Assembly (NCBI GenBank): GCA_003427395.1
Contig: BFEA01000039.1
Coordinates: forward strand, 1,835,921-1,864,173
DNA length: 28,253 nt
Reading direction: 5' to 3'
Source of the DNA: Chara braunii
Taxonomy: Eukaryota > Streptophyta > Charophyceae > Charales > Characeae
Positions 9,411 to 17,816 of the stretch are shown here, in pieces; positions within the stretch are counted from its first letter, which is position 1, and each line of letters opens with the position of its first letter. The notes beneath the pieces are model-generated. The model was given only the letters and a program-made list of their open reading frames with translations. It searched no databases and was not told the DNA's origin. The position numbers and the translations under genes are program-made.

Positions 9411-9894
9411 CTTCCTCACCCCTCACCAACTCCTGGGTCGACCCCCATTCCCTGATGGATGGTGCCCTTTCCCGCCCTCTCTCTTCCACCAGTTTTACAC
9501 CACCCGGCTTCTCGTCACCGTCGTCCCGCATGCTACCACCCGCTCCTTCGTCGCCTCCTTCCCTCTCCATGTCCTTCTCTTCAGCGCGACCTGGTGGGAA
9601 TTTAATAATATAGAAGTTTACTGCATCATCTCGGGCACAATCCCCACCTGTGAAAATTACGAGAGCTTCCACGCTGCTATCCCTCACACCCTCTCCACCC
9701 TCTACCCCGACTATCTCGCCTCTCTCCCTCATCAACGGGAGCACCCTCGATTCCCCCGCATCCACCGCACCATCCACTACACCCGGATCCCCACCAGTGA
9801 CAGAGAAATTCACCGCTTCATACCTCCCCTTCCCCAAGTCCATCCACCGCCTCCTCCGCCCGTTATCGGATTGCACTTCCCCGGAAACGTTTAG
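9274..9894 (+). CDS. Third downstream coding-like frame (no ATG at its start)
   Basis: Frame 1 is open for 621 bases, from just after the TAG at 9271-9273 to TAG 9892-9894. From about 9403 it has strongly C-ending codons and protein-like content: FYTTRLLVTVVPHATTRSF, FSATWWEFNNIEVYCIISG, then CENYESFHAAIPHTLSTLYP and a Pro-rich end. Its beginning overlaps the disordered tail of the previous frame. It may be the continuation of the same gene after a frameshift, or a separate product. The opposite strand is also open here but is Gly/Glu-rich and less protein-like. No family is recognised. Confidence 0.42.
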   Translation, partial: RDQKAAAAEGANHRLRLLLHPGPLFAFVEKRAIGLRPRSLSRHPRDFLTPHQLLGRPPFPDGWCPFPPSLFHQFYTTRLLVTVVPHATTRSFVASFPLHVLLFSATWWEFNNIEVYCIISGTIPTCENYESFHAAIPHTLSTLYPDYLASLPHQREHPRFPRIHRTIHYTRIPTSDREIHRFIPPLPQVHPPPPPPVIGLHFPGNV

Positions 9895-10004
9895 ATAGAG
9901 CCCCCAAATGCCACGTTGAATGACTTCCACACTCTTATCTTACGGTAAGTGGCACGTGTGAGCTCCGCGTCGATCCCCGAGTTACGGATGGACGCATGAT
10001 GACT

Positions 10005-10024
10005 GAGCAAGTGGGAGCTTGCTC
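10005..10024 (+). promoter_or_regulatory. Candidate polypurine tract inside a hairpin (start of 3' LTR?)
   Basis: AAGTGGGAG (10009-10017) is the best purine-rich tract near the 3' end of the internal region, and TGCTCAAG begins at 10020. It sits in a perfect inverted repeat, GAGCAAG / CTTGCTC, with a 6-base loop. If this is the PPT, the 3' LTR starts near 10018-10020 and is about 2.6 kb long, including the gap. The matching 5' LTR start is off-window, so this cannot be confirmed here. Confidence 0.3.
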
Positions 10025-10501
10025 AAGATTGGAACCCCCTGGGCGTCACATATGTGACGAACCATTTTCTGTATCCACGCGACTTTCTGCGCGAAGCTGC
10101 TTTGGGGGAATGGGACGGGTTAGTAGGGTGAGGTACGTGGGGATGGGTCGGCTGGGCAAGTTGCATGGATGTCCTCGCTTCTTTTTCGATTTTCTTTTTC
10201 GATTTTGTCAGGCCAGTATCGAGAAAAGTCCCGTGTAGGCAGTCAGGAGATTGCGCCTTCGCGAGCGAGAGAGATAATTGTTGCCATAGCTTCTTTCTTG
10301 TTCTGCTAGGGCTAAGGGGAACGGGAATTTTGGCGCGACGGACGCGCAAAATGTCGTTTTCTTTTTCGAAATTTCTTTCAATTGATGTCGAGCCCCCGTG
10401 GGCTCCTCGGAATTGTTTTCGAATTTTCGTTCTTCGGAATTCTCTTTTTCTGCAATTCGGACTTAGATAGGAGTTTAGGAACTTTTGAATTTTCGTTGTA
10501 C
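10020..10501 (+). other. Sequence left of the gap: probable 5' part of 3' LTR
   Basis: No coding frame stands out. It holds a 16-bp perfect palindrome at 10044-10059 and several TTTTTCGA repeats near 10180-10205 and 10360. Because the LTR sequence right of the gap begins abruptly, the missing LTR start must lie in the gap or in this stretch. Confidence 0.4.
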
Positions 10502-10816
10502 NNNNNNNNNNNNNNNNNNNNNNNNNNNNNNNNNNNNNNNNNNNNNNNNNNNNNNNNNNNNNNNNNNNNNNNNNNNNNNNNNNNNNNNNNNNNNNNNNNN
10601 NNNNNNNNNNNNNNNNNNNNNNNNNNNNNNNNNNNNNNNNNNNNNNNNNNNNNNNNNNNNNNNNNNNNNNNNNNNNNNNNNNNNNNNNNNNNNNNNNNNN
10701 NNNNNNNNNNNNNNNNNNNNNNNNNNNNNNNNNNNNNNNNNNNNNNNNNNNNNNNNNNNNNNNNNNNNNNNNNNNNNNNNNNNNNNNNNNNNNNNNNNNN
10801 NNNNNNNNNNNNNNNN
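10502..10816. other. Assembly gap (315 N)
   Basis: A run of N only. The base immediately after it corresponds exactly to base 1 of the window. Confidence 0.99.
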
Positions 10817-11180
10817 CCGCGACCTGGCCATGCAGAACGTAGGCACTTCCCTTCTACCCTCCTTCCTTCTGTCTTGGGTATGATCCCGGGTTTCTTGCGC
10901 AAGCATGCACATTATAAATTTCGCAAGCGCAACTAATTCAATCTCTCTGAATTTGGAAGGTTAGCGCGGCCAGTGAGGATCGACTAACGAGTAAGTTGGA
11001 AGGTGAGTAGAAGTGAGTCGGGCGATCCGACGGGCTGGTGCCAAGTAAGCGGGGTTGACGTGCGGGCCACGACGGACTGTGGCGCACGGGCGAACCTGGC
11101 GTGCGTGCTTGGACTAAGCGGGGTGACGACTCGGTGTTGGTGTCGGACGACGGATTGTCCGCATCGGAGGTGACGTGGTG

Positions 11181-11182
<2 letters not shown>

Positions 11183-11224
<42 letters not shown>
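11183..11224 (+). repeat. (AG)n microsatellite in 3' LTR
   Basis: Uninterrupted AG tract, longer than its counterpart at 367-392. Confidence 0.95.
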
Positions 11225-11227
<3 letters not shown>

Positions 11228-11841
11228 CGAACGAATGTGGGATCGTGACCTTTCTTTTCTTTTCCCTGTATAAATTTTGGTCTCAGGCAAAAGCCATCCT
11301 TCTTGTCTTCGATCCTGTACGATGGTGTGCGACTTTATTCTCCCCTTCTCCCTTCTTGCTGACGGGTGTGAGTTGAATGTCTCGGTTTGTTGGATGCCTG
11401 TGTCAATTTTTGAGAGTTTGTCCAACTAATGGGAGATGCGCGTCGTCTTTGCATGAATGAATGAGGATCCAATGAGTGAATCCACGATCTCACAAGAGAC
11501 CTGATCACCGAAGAATTTGTGAGGCTGGGAAACTAGTCAGTCATTTTGATGGTTTTTTAGTGTATCGGTTAGATGGTGAACCCTTCGCAGCCTTATCGAT
11601 GTATGAATGGTTGGCTTGCCACGGGACTGCTTGCGGCTGCCTGGAGGTTGTCTTTCTTTTTGATCTGGTAGTTGCATGATGAACCTTTCAGGAATCCCAA
11701 GGGCACCTGAAACGACCCATCGACGGGAAGCGAGTCTCGCGGACGCGTGTATAAGTACGATCGAGGAGACGCGACTTCCACGCGCGTCCTCTGGATTCGC
11801 CCCCAAGGACCTATGATGAAGTTGACCCCTCTTTTACCGGC

Positions 11842-12285
11842 ATGGGCGTTGAGATTCCCTTCTACGTCACGGATCGCGAGAGTCTGAGGCATCAACGATT
11901 CCGGGAACCTTGGGAACGGGAGCGTGCCTATCAAGCTGCGCGACCCCGGTCCCACCTCCTCGAGTTCCCTTTCTACGCGGGAACAGAGCGCGTATGCGAG
12001 TGGGATATTGAACAGGCGCTAAGCGCGATTCCCTCCCCACCCCGATTTCCCCACTTGCACACACGACACGTCATCACGGAGTCAGGAAACGCCATCATCG
12101 AGACCAATTATCCTCCCCACTGCCTCGTAATCCCCTTTCACTGTCTAACAGCGGTCCCCTGGTGCGCGATCGGCCCCTACTGTCCGCGGACCCAGTGCTC
12201 AAAGTGCCAGCAAGATCGTATTTACCGTGATTCGTCCGTCGGATCCGAACCGAGGCGGACCAGCGATCGCACAGTCTCCGACTGA
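11842..12285 (+). CDS. LTR-contained ORF, Cys/Pro-rich (147 aa), unrecognised
   Basis: ATG at 11842, stop TGA 12283-12285; the frame is open upstream to about 11752 (YDEVDPSFTG precedes the Met). It begins MGVEIPFYVTDRESLRHQRF, then FREPWERERAYQ. It ends with a Cys-rich block: HCLVIPFHCLTAVPWC, then GPYCPRTQCSKCQQ. The Cys pairs resemble a metal-binding site but fit no family I can name. In the other LTR a TGA cuts the frame at 1174. An ORF inside an LTR is uncommon but known in some retroelements. Differences between the two LTR copies are mostly amino-acid changing, as expected for neutral drift after insertion, so they do not test selection. Confidence 0.3.
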   Translation: MGVEIPFYVTDRESLRHQRFREPWERERAYQAARPRSHLLEFPFYAGTERVCEWDIEQALSAIPSPPRFPHLHTRHVITESGNAIIETNYPPHCLVIPFHCLTAVPWCAIGPYCPRTQCSKCQQDRIYRDSSVGSEPRRTSDRTVSD

Positions 12286-12613
12286 GACCAGCCTCGTCAG
12301 ACTTCGAAGTCTGCTACGAGCGACGCCGATGGCTAACCAGCCAGCGCGACACTCATAGCGTCCCGAAGGTCCATCAGGTCCGAGGCCGACCACGACGCCG
12401 ATACTCACACCCTCGGTAGGCTTGTGTCCCGAAGCCCAAGCTACGGATGCAACTCGAGATTACCATCTTGCTCAATTACCCTTGAACTCGCCACAGGAGA
12501 TCTCAGTTCCGACCTGGGACTCCATACAATTTCCTAAAATCCTTGGCACACCCCTCTCTCGCACTTCCGGGCCCCCATCCCACTCCGATCAGGAAGTCGC
12601 ACTGGGCGTGACG

Positions 12614-13579
12614 TTTGGGCGTCACAGGTCATCGAGCAATATGTCTGAACCTCAGCAATCCACAGCAGCAGGTGTTCTCCTTTCTTTCCGTTTAATGTGA
12701 AAGGGAGCTTCATTTTCATTTTCTCCCTTCTTACTTCTTTCTTTGGGGTTTCATGGTTAGGGGTGGACTTCATTGCATCTCCCATCAGTTTCTTCCCTGG
12801 TTCAGGCTTCGGTTCTTCCTCGATCTTCTCTTGTTCTTCTTTGGTCATTTGCTTTTGCTTGACCGCATTGGTTAATGTTGCCAACTGGGCAGAAAGCAAA
12901 TTCTTATCGGCAATGACTTGGTCCAACTTCGTCTCCAAGTGAACCAGGTAAGACATCATATTTTGAATGAGAGTTGCCACATCACTTCCTTCTTCCACTT
13001 GTACTTTGCTTCGGATTCCATTCCATTTTCTTGCTTCTTCTTCTCTCTTCTTTCTTTGTTGTTCCATGGCTTCCTTGTTCTTCTTTTCTGCTTGCAATGC
13101 TTCTTCTGGCTGCATGATATTCTGGTCAACGACATCTTCATTTAGTTCCTGTTTGTTTTCCTGCTTGTTTCCCCTTCTTTTCTTTTGTCTTCTTCTTCTT
13201 CAATTTGCTGAACATTTATGGCCAGCATTTCAGCGATGAATCGGTCTAGGCTGTGACGGGCCCTGGCTAAGACCAGCTTCATTTCCCTTGCCACACGGAA
13301 GAGGTCAAATCCTGTTGCAGCCTGGTCCAATCGCTCTTCAGAACTGTGCAGGTCAAACTGGCTTAGGACATGGTTAGCAGCTTCCGGGCCAGCCTCGTGG
13401 ATTTCAGTGAGGGCCTGCTGTAGTTTCAGCTTCTCTTGGTTCGTGCGGGCATTTACTTGCCCCCGTGTGCGCAACTCTTCGTCTGCATACAACGTCAGTG
13501 AGACCGGGTGAAAAAACAAGGGGATAAACTGACAGCCACGAACTGTTCCATTGATGCCATCCTTGGAGTTATCGCACAA
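12614..13579 (-). pseudogene. gag: Gag of element 2, N-terminal part, frameshifted and truncated
   Basis: Two overlapping-frame pieces. The first, 13579-13142, contains LKLQQALTEIHEAGPEAANH and FDLFRVAREMKLVLARARHS. The second runs from about 13139 to the junction at 12614, with a long charged coiled coil (EALQAEKKNKEAMEQQRKK), a second coil (YLVHLETKLDQVIADKNLL) and then LPFTLNGKKGEHLLLWIAEV followed by QTYC. That last part is the start of a retrotransposon capsid domain. No ATG is evident at the right-hand start; the first codon there is TTG. One frame change lies near 13120-13150 in an A-rich stretch (minus sense). The capsid is cut off by the element 1 LTR, so no functional Gag is possible from this part alone. 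Confidence 0.7.
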
Positions 13580-13985
13580 TCAGACTGCAATTATCTGTTT
13601 CTCGGTCCCGTCAGAAATTAGGAACAACGAAAAGAAAAATAAATGAAATCCTGCCAAAAGTAAAATATCAACGTCTTAATCTACTTGTTACTTTCTCTAT
13701 GCAATGTGTTTTGCTGCTTTTGGTACCGACTACCAATGTGTATGTGGGTTCCTTCTGGTCGTGTGGTCAAGAATCATCGACAGTTAGTCCACAGGCCAGA
13801 CAACATCAGAAACCCGCACAGGTAAGTCCACATCAGCATCAATCAATACATCAACGAGGTAAGTCCAGTTCAGGGCCAATCAAAGGCCTAGCTCATATCA
13901 ACACTTATCGGGACACATCATCCCGCTGTTCTTTCGGTTCCTCGTCGGTCTATCTTCAACAACCGCAGCGGTTCTCTCTTCAGTA

Positions 13986-14090
13986 TGCCACGTAGGCAAC
14001 GCTATCACCATCTGCCACGTGGACAATGCTCTCACCAGTATGCCCCGTGGGCAATGCTATCGCCAGTATGCCACATCAGCACTGGTTCTG
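13986..14090 (-). repeat. 27-28 bp tandem repeat with TGCCACGTGG-like box (leader of element 2)
   Basis: Four degenerate units start at 13986, 14013, 14041 and 14069. Each carries TGCC(A/C)CG/CAT followed by GGCAATGCT-like sequence. It lies between the PBS and gag of element 2. Similar boxes occur in the LTR array at 14664. Confidence 0.75.
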
Positions 14091-14124
14091 TTGTCCTTTT
14101 CAGCGCTCTTCAATCAGCACAGCA

Positions 14125-14350
14125 TCTACTGGCGATTTATTCCCTCACTGGAACCAACCAGTGAGTGCCACGTCAGTGTAGGGCTATGGTAAGAACCACT
14201 CTGCCTTTGCCACGTCAGCACCCCTTTCAGAGAGAGACTATTCTGGTGATTTATTCCCTTGCGGGAACCAACCAGCGAGTGCCCCGTGGGCACGAGCATA
14301 TGGTTACAACCACTCTGCAAGTGCCATGTCAACACTCTATCAGAGAGATA
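14125..14350 (-). repeat. 114-bp tandem duplication in leader of element 2
   Basis: Two units about 114 bp apart share GATTTATTCCCT, GGAACCAACCAG and AACCACTCTGC. Each holds two TGCC-boxes 42 bp apart (14166 and 14208; 14280 and 14322). No coding content is seen. Confidence 0.75.
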
Positions 14351-14415
14351 TCTTCAACCTTGTATCGTGCCGTCATCTTCCATCGAGCAGCAGATCGGCG
14401 TGATGAGTTGAGTTT

Positions 14416-14427
14416 GCTCCGATACCA
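14416..14427 (-). promoter_or_regulatory. Primer-binding site of element 2
   Basis: On the minus strand it reads TGGTATCGGAGC, three bases after the LTR end ATTACA. One mismatch to the initiator tRNA-Met PBS core TGGTATCAGAGC. This fixes the orientation and inner LTR boundary of element 2. Confidence 0.8.
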
Positions 14428-14663
14428 AATTGTAATGAACCCAGTCTCGTCTGTCGCAGATAAGAATGTCGTGCAATGTCGTGATATAATCAATCCAATA
14501 AGTCCATCAATTCGAAGTCATCGAAGTACATGATTCCTCATTCCCATGTATAAAGTCTCAAAGTCCGCAGTACCCAGAAAAGGGAGGAGGGGAGAATAGA
14601 CAGTTGGAAGGAGAAGTGTGACACAGCAAACAAGTCCCTCTTCTCCTTCAGGCTCCCCACCTC

Positions 14664-14790
14664 TGCCACGTCAGCAATCTGCACATAGTATGCCATGTCG
14701 ACAATTTGCAATCAATATGCCACGTCAGCAATCTGTACTCAATGTGCCATGTCAGCGCTCTCTACTCAGTATGACATGTGGACGATGTAG
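14664..14790 (-). repeat. 27-bp tandem repeat x5 with TGCCACGTCAGC box (LTR of element 2)
   Basis: Units start at 14664, 14691, 14718, 14745 and 14772, exactly 27 bp apart. Typical start is TGCCACGTCAGCAATCTG; on the minus strand this gives TGACGTGGCA, a bZIP-type ACGT core. Units vary (CCATGTCGAC, CCATGTCAGC, ACATGTGGAC), so only some keep the ACGT core. Confidence 0.85.
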
Positions 14791-14891
14791 AAGCAGTCTC
14801 TCGCAGATAAACGATCCTTCCACAGCGAGCAGAATTGGCGGCAGCTTCACATCTGAGGAAATCAGGTACGTATGCACAACTCACATTACCC

Positions 14892-14896
<5 letters not shown>

Positions 14897-14928
<32 letters not shown>
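14897..14928 (+). repeat. (CT)n microsatellite
   Basis: Uninterrupted CT tract within the LTR of element 2. Confidence 0.95.
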
Positions 14929-14931
<3 letters not shown>

Positions 14932-15404
14932 AATTCCCTCGCCGTCATCTATGGTCGCGGCCTTGGCCGCCCTCTCCCTCTCTCTATACTACGGTATCTG
15001 GTCGGTGCCCATGAAGCAGCCTGGCCCCAGGACTCCCTCTCAAGTCTCACGTGCAGCATCGTAACTGCCTGCAACTTGCAAGACTGAATGACCAAGCAGT
15101 GGTGAGGTCAACTTGATATAGTGTTGACTCGCCTGTCCAGGGTCAGTGTGGGGGCTCCTTGAGGCCTGAATCTTCCGGAACCCACAGACCACTGTTAGAT
15201 CATTCCAGATCGACGGCCAGGAAATCTTGTGTGTTGACTTTGACTTCTCGGATCTGGTCCTGGGTCCACGAGCTGACTCTTAACTTTTCGGTCAACTGCC
15301 GGCCTGGGCCATTTCCAAGGCCTGTTTGACTCCTCTTTTTCCAGGCCTGCCCGTTCGTGCTTGTCTGCGGGCGTGACGAGAGCCTATCGGCTCAATTTGG
15401 TACA

Positions 15405-15590
15405 CGAGTTACAGCATCTGCTTCTTCTTTCTTCCTTTTCACCTCTTCCACCTTCAATCTGGCTGCTTCTGCGCCCTGTTCCACCTCTTCCAATTCAATC
15501 TCCAGTGGCTTTTTTGGCGCAGGCCCAACAGGCTTCTTGTCTTCCCTGCCGCCACTGGATTCTTCCTCGACTATTATGCCTTTTGATCTT
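15405..15590 (-). pseudogene. Gag-like charged coiled-coil fragment of element 3
   Basis: On the minus strand the frame reads VKRSKGIIVEEESSGGREDK, VGPAPKKPLEIELEEVEQGA, then AARLKVEEVKRKKEEADAV. This is a highly charged, probably helical segment of the sort found at the N-terminus of retroelement Gag proteins. Upstream (above about 15600) the same frame becomes AT-rich and non-coding-like. Downstream it runs into the LTR of element 2 after DAVTR. No start codon is assignable. Confidence 0.35.
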
Positions 15591-16820
15591 TTAACAGAAA
15601 TATAAAAAATATAGAATGGAAAGGAAAAATAAAAATAAAAATCAGATATGCTAATCTGATCGGAACTGTGTTGTTTACTCAGAGATAGAAGGGTTAGATA
15701 GATAGGCAGAGTAGTGCGGAGTGTTAGTAGGCATCCAGGGAGGTTGCCGTGACAATCAACAGCAAAATCAGCAATCAATTCACCTTTACTGCACGCTGCA
15801 ATCAATCAAAGAATAAAATAAACTTCAATCAGATCCTTGCGGCATCTGCCCTGAAAAGCCATCACTCACAGCATGGCAAGAAATCGTGAATCCATTCCGC
15901 AGAAAAAATAACTAAACTGTAGGGAGAATGCTCTTTCAATCTCCAGAGGAGAGGGGGGGAAAACTCAGTTTGCAGATCAGCATTGACTGAGTCCGGCTTT
16001 GCAGACTGACGCAACAAGAAGACTGGACGGACCGTTCTGACACGACGAACAGAGCCAAAGGGCTGACGGTAGTGGACTGAACTGTCGCCTAGATCTGAGA
16101 CTTCAGACGGGACTGAACAGACAGAACAGGGACCGTTGACTTAGCCTGTGTGCAGGGTCAAAACCTTCGGACAACAGCAAGCAGGGAGCATTAGGGATTT
16201 ACGATTTTCTGACCCCCTACTGATACCTGATGGTCAGCAAACTTCGACCTACCCTTTTGACGGAATACAGACTGACAGCCCGGACAGACAGACACGGACT
16301 AACAAACCGACGTCAAAGAGGACAGGTACCGGAACGAACTCACTCGGTTGATCTTGGTTGGAAAAGTCCCAGCCGGTCAACTCTGACCGGGTCTGCAAAA
16401 GGTCTAGCTGACGCAGAATCAAGCAGCACCTGATGCTTCCAATCAAGAACCGCAGATGAACCTTCGCCGAAGCTTCGCCTCCGAAATTGAAGATTCCCCC
16501 AGTGGGGTCTCTACACCAGTGGCTGGCCTCACAGAAATTAATCTGCCACTTGAGGGTTGTGGAACCCTCAGGTCGCCACCGGTCCACTTAGGGTTGATGG
16601 CGCTAATTGGTCACACTTGGGTGTGCTCAGAGGGGGAGACCACTCCCTCTGATTTTTTTTTATTTTATTTTTTTTGCACGATGTCCTGCTGATGCACACC
16701 AATCAATCAGCAATTATCACCACCGTCGCTTGTTGAAGATAATGGGGCACCGCCCCAAGTCGCCAACCACCGGCCTGATAGATGCTGGCCAATCAATCAG
16801 CCCGCTGAACGCACGCGATA
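15591..16820 (-). other. Leader-like region of element 3, no coding signal
   Basis: About 1.2 kb without a convincing reading frame on either strand. It has scattered TTGAC/GTCAA motifs and a T-rich tract at 16650-16676. Interpreted as untranslated leader between PBS and gag of element 3. Confidence 0.3.
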
Positions 16821-16830
16821 GTATACCAAC

Positions 16831-17398
16831 TGTTATGTACCCGATTGAGCTTCAACCCACAACGAATTCACACGTTCCCATTCACGCATGCAATTGTATA
16901 GTAGACTCGAAGGAGGCAAATCCACACAAAACCGAAGAGAAGATATGCACAGCGGAAGCTCAAAGTACACAGAGAATTGAAAAACGAATTTCAATTCTGG
17001 AATCCCTCGTCCTCCTCCAATCAATCCAAACTTCCAAAGTACTTGTTCCAAGAATCTCAACCACGTCATCAACATCCACGGACCAATTATTTATAAAGTT
17101 TCATTGAAGTATCAGGGAGTCTTCTTCTTCCACCCTCCTGTTTTCAGGCTCTAGCTATAGCGCCCCAGCTCCCAACCCATCCGCCTGCAAAGCGCCAGAA
17201 CACCCGAGAAGACCCCAGTGCTCAGTCAGCAACCACTCACAACTCGTTCTGCCGAGGTAACGCTCAGCCAGCAGGGAGCTCCAGCTCCCAAGAGGAAGAA
17301 GAAGGATGTGCACTTCAATGAAGATGAAGACCTCTGCCACTTCGAAGAAGGTAAGTCAAAGCTTCTTTGATGGCAGCTATCAAACCCCCAACAACACA
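16831..17398 (-). repeat. Possible LTR of element 3
   Basis: Begins TGTTATGTACCC on the plus strand, two bases after a PBS-like sequence. A possible outer end is CCCCCAACAACA near 17396-17398, which on the minus strand starts TGTTGTTGGGGG, a common LTR start. Only one copy is visible and the outer end is a guess. Confidence 0.25.
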
Positions 17399-17816
17399 CG
17401 ATAGAGGAACCTCTCTTACAGCGCATGGGCATCAGTTACAGCGCATGGGGCCTGATGCCCTGCACTGCCACCCAGGATGCTGGAAGGCCTCAGCTATGGC
17501 CGCCAGCCAACCACCATGAAGAGCTGCCCTGCTTGGAAAGTAATGCAGCTGCTGAAGAGTACTTCCCGTTTTTCACTTCCCAGTGAAAAGAAAAAAATGA
17601 CCAGCCAAAAGCCCACACAGCTTTGCCCTCTGGCCTTTAGCAGATTCTACACGGACCCAACAGCCTTAGGAGCTACCCCCGGCTGCTGTGACCTACAAGG
17701 GACAGACCAGCAGCTAGTCTACAATGCTCCTGTACCTAGACTGAAAAATGGCCTAAGGACGGACAGCACCTAAAGGAAAATAAAAGTAACGGCTGTGCTC
17801 AGCCCTAATAAGGGAC

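Larger units (their letters stand above)
1..12613 (+). mobile_element. Element 1: Ty3/gypsy-type LTR retrotransposon (decayed, left end outside window)
   Basis: Two direct repeats (1-1798 and 10817-12613) flank an internal region. It has an initiator-Met-type primer-binding site at 1802, gag with a CCHC knuckle, protease, RT, RNase H, a PHD-type finger, integrase and extra 3' reading frames, in the protease-RT-RNaseH-integrase order of Ty3/gypsy (Metaviridae). No chromodomain is seen after integrase. The reading frame has stops at 3118, 4654, 5895, 6183, 6660 and 6861, and frame changes near 3970, 4300-4390, 4785, 6860 and 7590. This copy therefore could not make a full polyprotein by standard translation. 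The LTRs differ by about 3-6% depending on segment (counted by eye), so the insertion is not brand new. The right end abuts the gag of another retroelement. Confidence 0.93.
10817..12613 (+). repeat. 3' LTR of element 1 (part right of the gap)
   Basis: Direct repeat of 1-1798. Similarity ends around 12610-12613, after which sequence reads as gag of element 2 on the opposite strand, giving the element-host junction. It has conserved TATA motifs (10913-10918 and 11269-11274), an expanded GA tract at 11183-11224, and a longer open version of the LTR reading frame. Confidence 0.9.
12614..15404 (-). mobile_element. Element 2: minus-strand LTR retroelement, split by element 1
   Basis: Reading right to left: LTR (14431-15404), primer-binding site (14416-14427), leader, gag (13579 downwards). 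The gag is cut at 12613 by the 3' LTR of element 1, so the remainder should lie left of element 1, outside the window. The gag core motif and the PBS type fit the Ty3/gypsy class, but no pol is present here to prove it. Confidence 0.72.
14431..15404 (-). repeat. LTR of element 2 (5' LTR in its own orientation)
   Basis: The inner boundary TGTAATGAACCC (plus strand) is fixed by the PBS. The outer boundary is placed at ...TTTGGTACA, 15404, because the sequence beyond reads as gag of element 3. This gives TGTA...TACA ends and about 974 bp. The second LTR is not in the window, so the outer end is inferred. It contains a 27-bp repeat array and a CT microsatellite. Confidence 0.55.
15405..17398 (-). 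mobile_element. Element 3: minus-strand retroelement fragment, interrupted by element 2
   Basis: Reading right to left: LTR-like start at 16831 (plus TGTTATGTACCC), PBS-like TGGTATAC (16821-16828), about 1.2 kb of non-coding leader, then a gag-like charged frame at 15590-15405 that stops being coding at the LTR border of element 2. The terminal motif and PBS arrangement are like those of element 2 (TGTAATGAACCC next to its PBS). The PBS is degenerate and no second LTR is visible, so this is a probable, not proven, element. Confidence 0.42.

Noticed and set aside
9391-9930. Long minus-strand open frame opposite the third downstream frame
   Set aside because: It is Gly/Glu/Arg-rich and mirrors a plus-strand frame with better amino-acid composition and C-ending codons; treated as its shadow.
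12613-12626. LTR end at ...GGGCGTCACA (would give a CA terminus and pair with TGTGACG near 10054)
   Set aside because: The 5' LTR does not contain this sequence before its primer-binding site, and it reads as part of the element 2 gag on the minus strand.
17290-17586. Possible exon pair: a frame reading APAPKRKKKDVHFNEDEDL with donor at 17351, and a frame ending EEYFPFFTSQ after a CTTACAG acceptor
   Set aside because: Splice phase joins a different second frame than the one that looks coding, no family is recognisable, and the first part overlaps the possible LTR of element 3.
17480-17773. 98-codon plus-strand frame
   Set aside because: No recognisable motif, and low-complexity Ser/Lys-rich content typical of chance frames.
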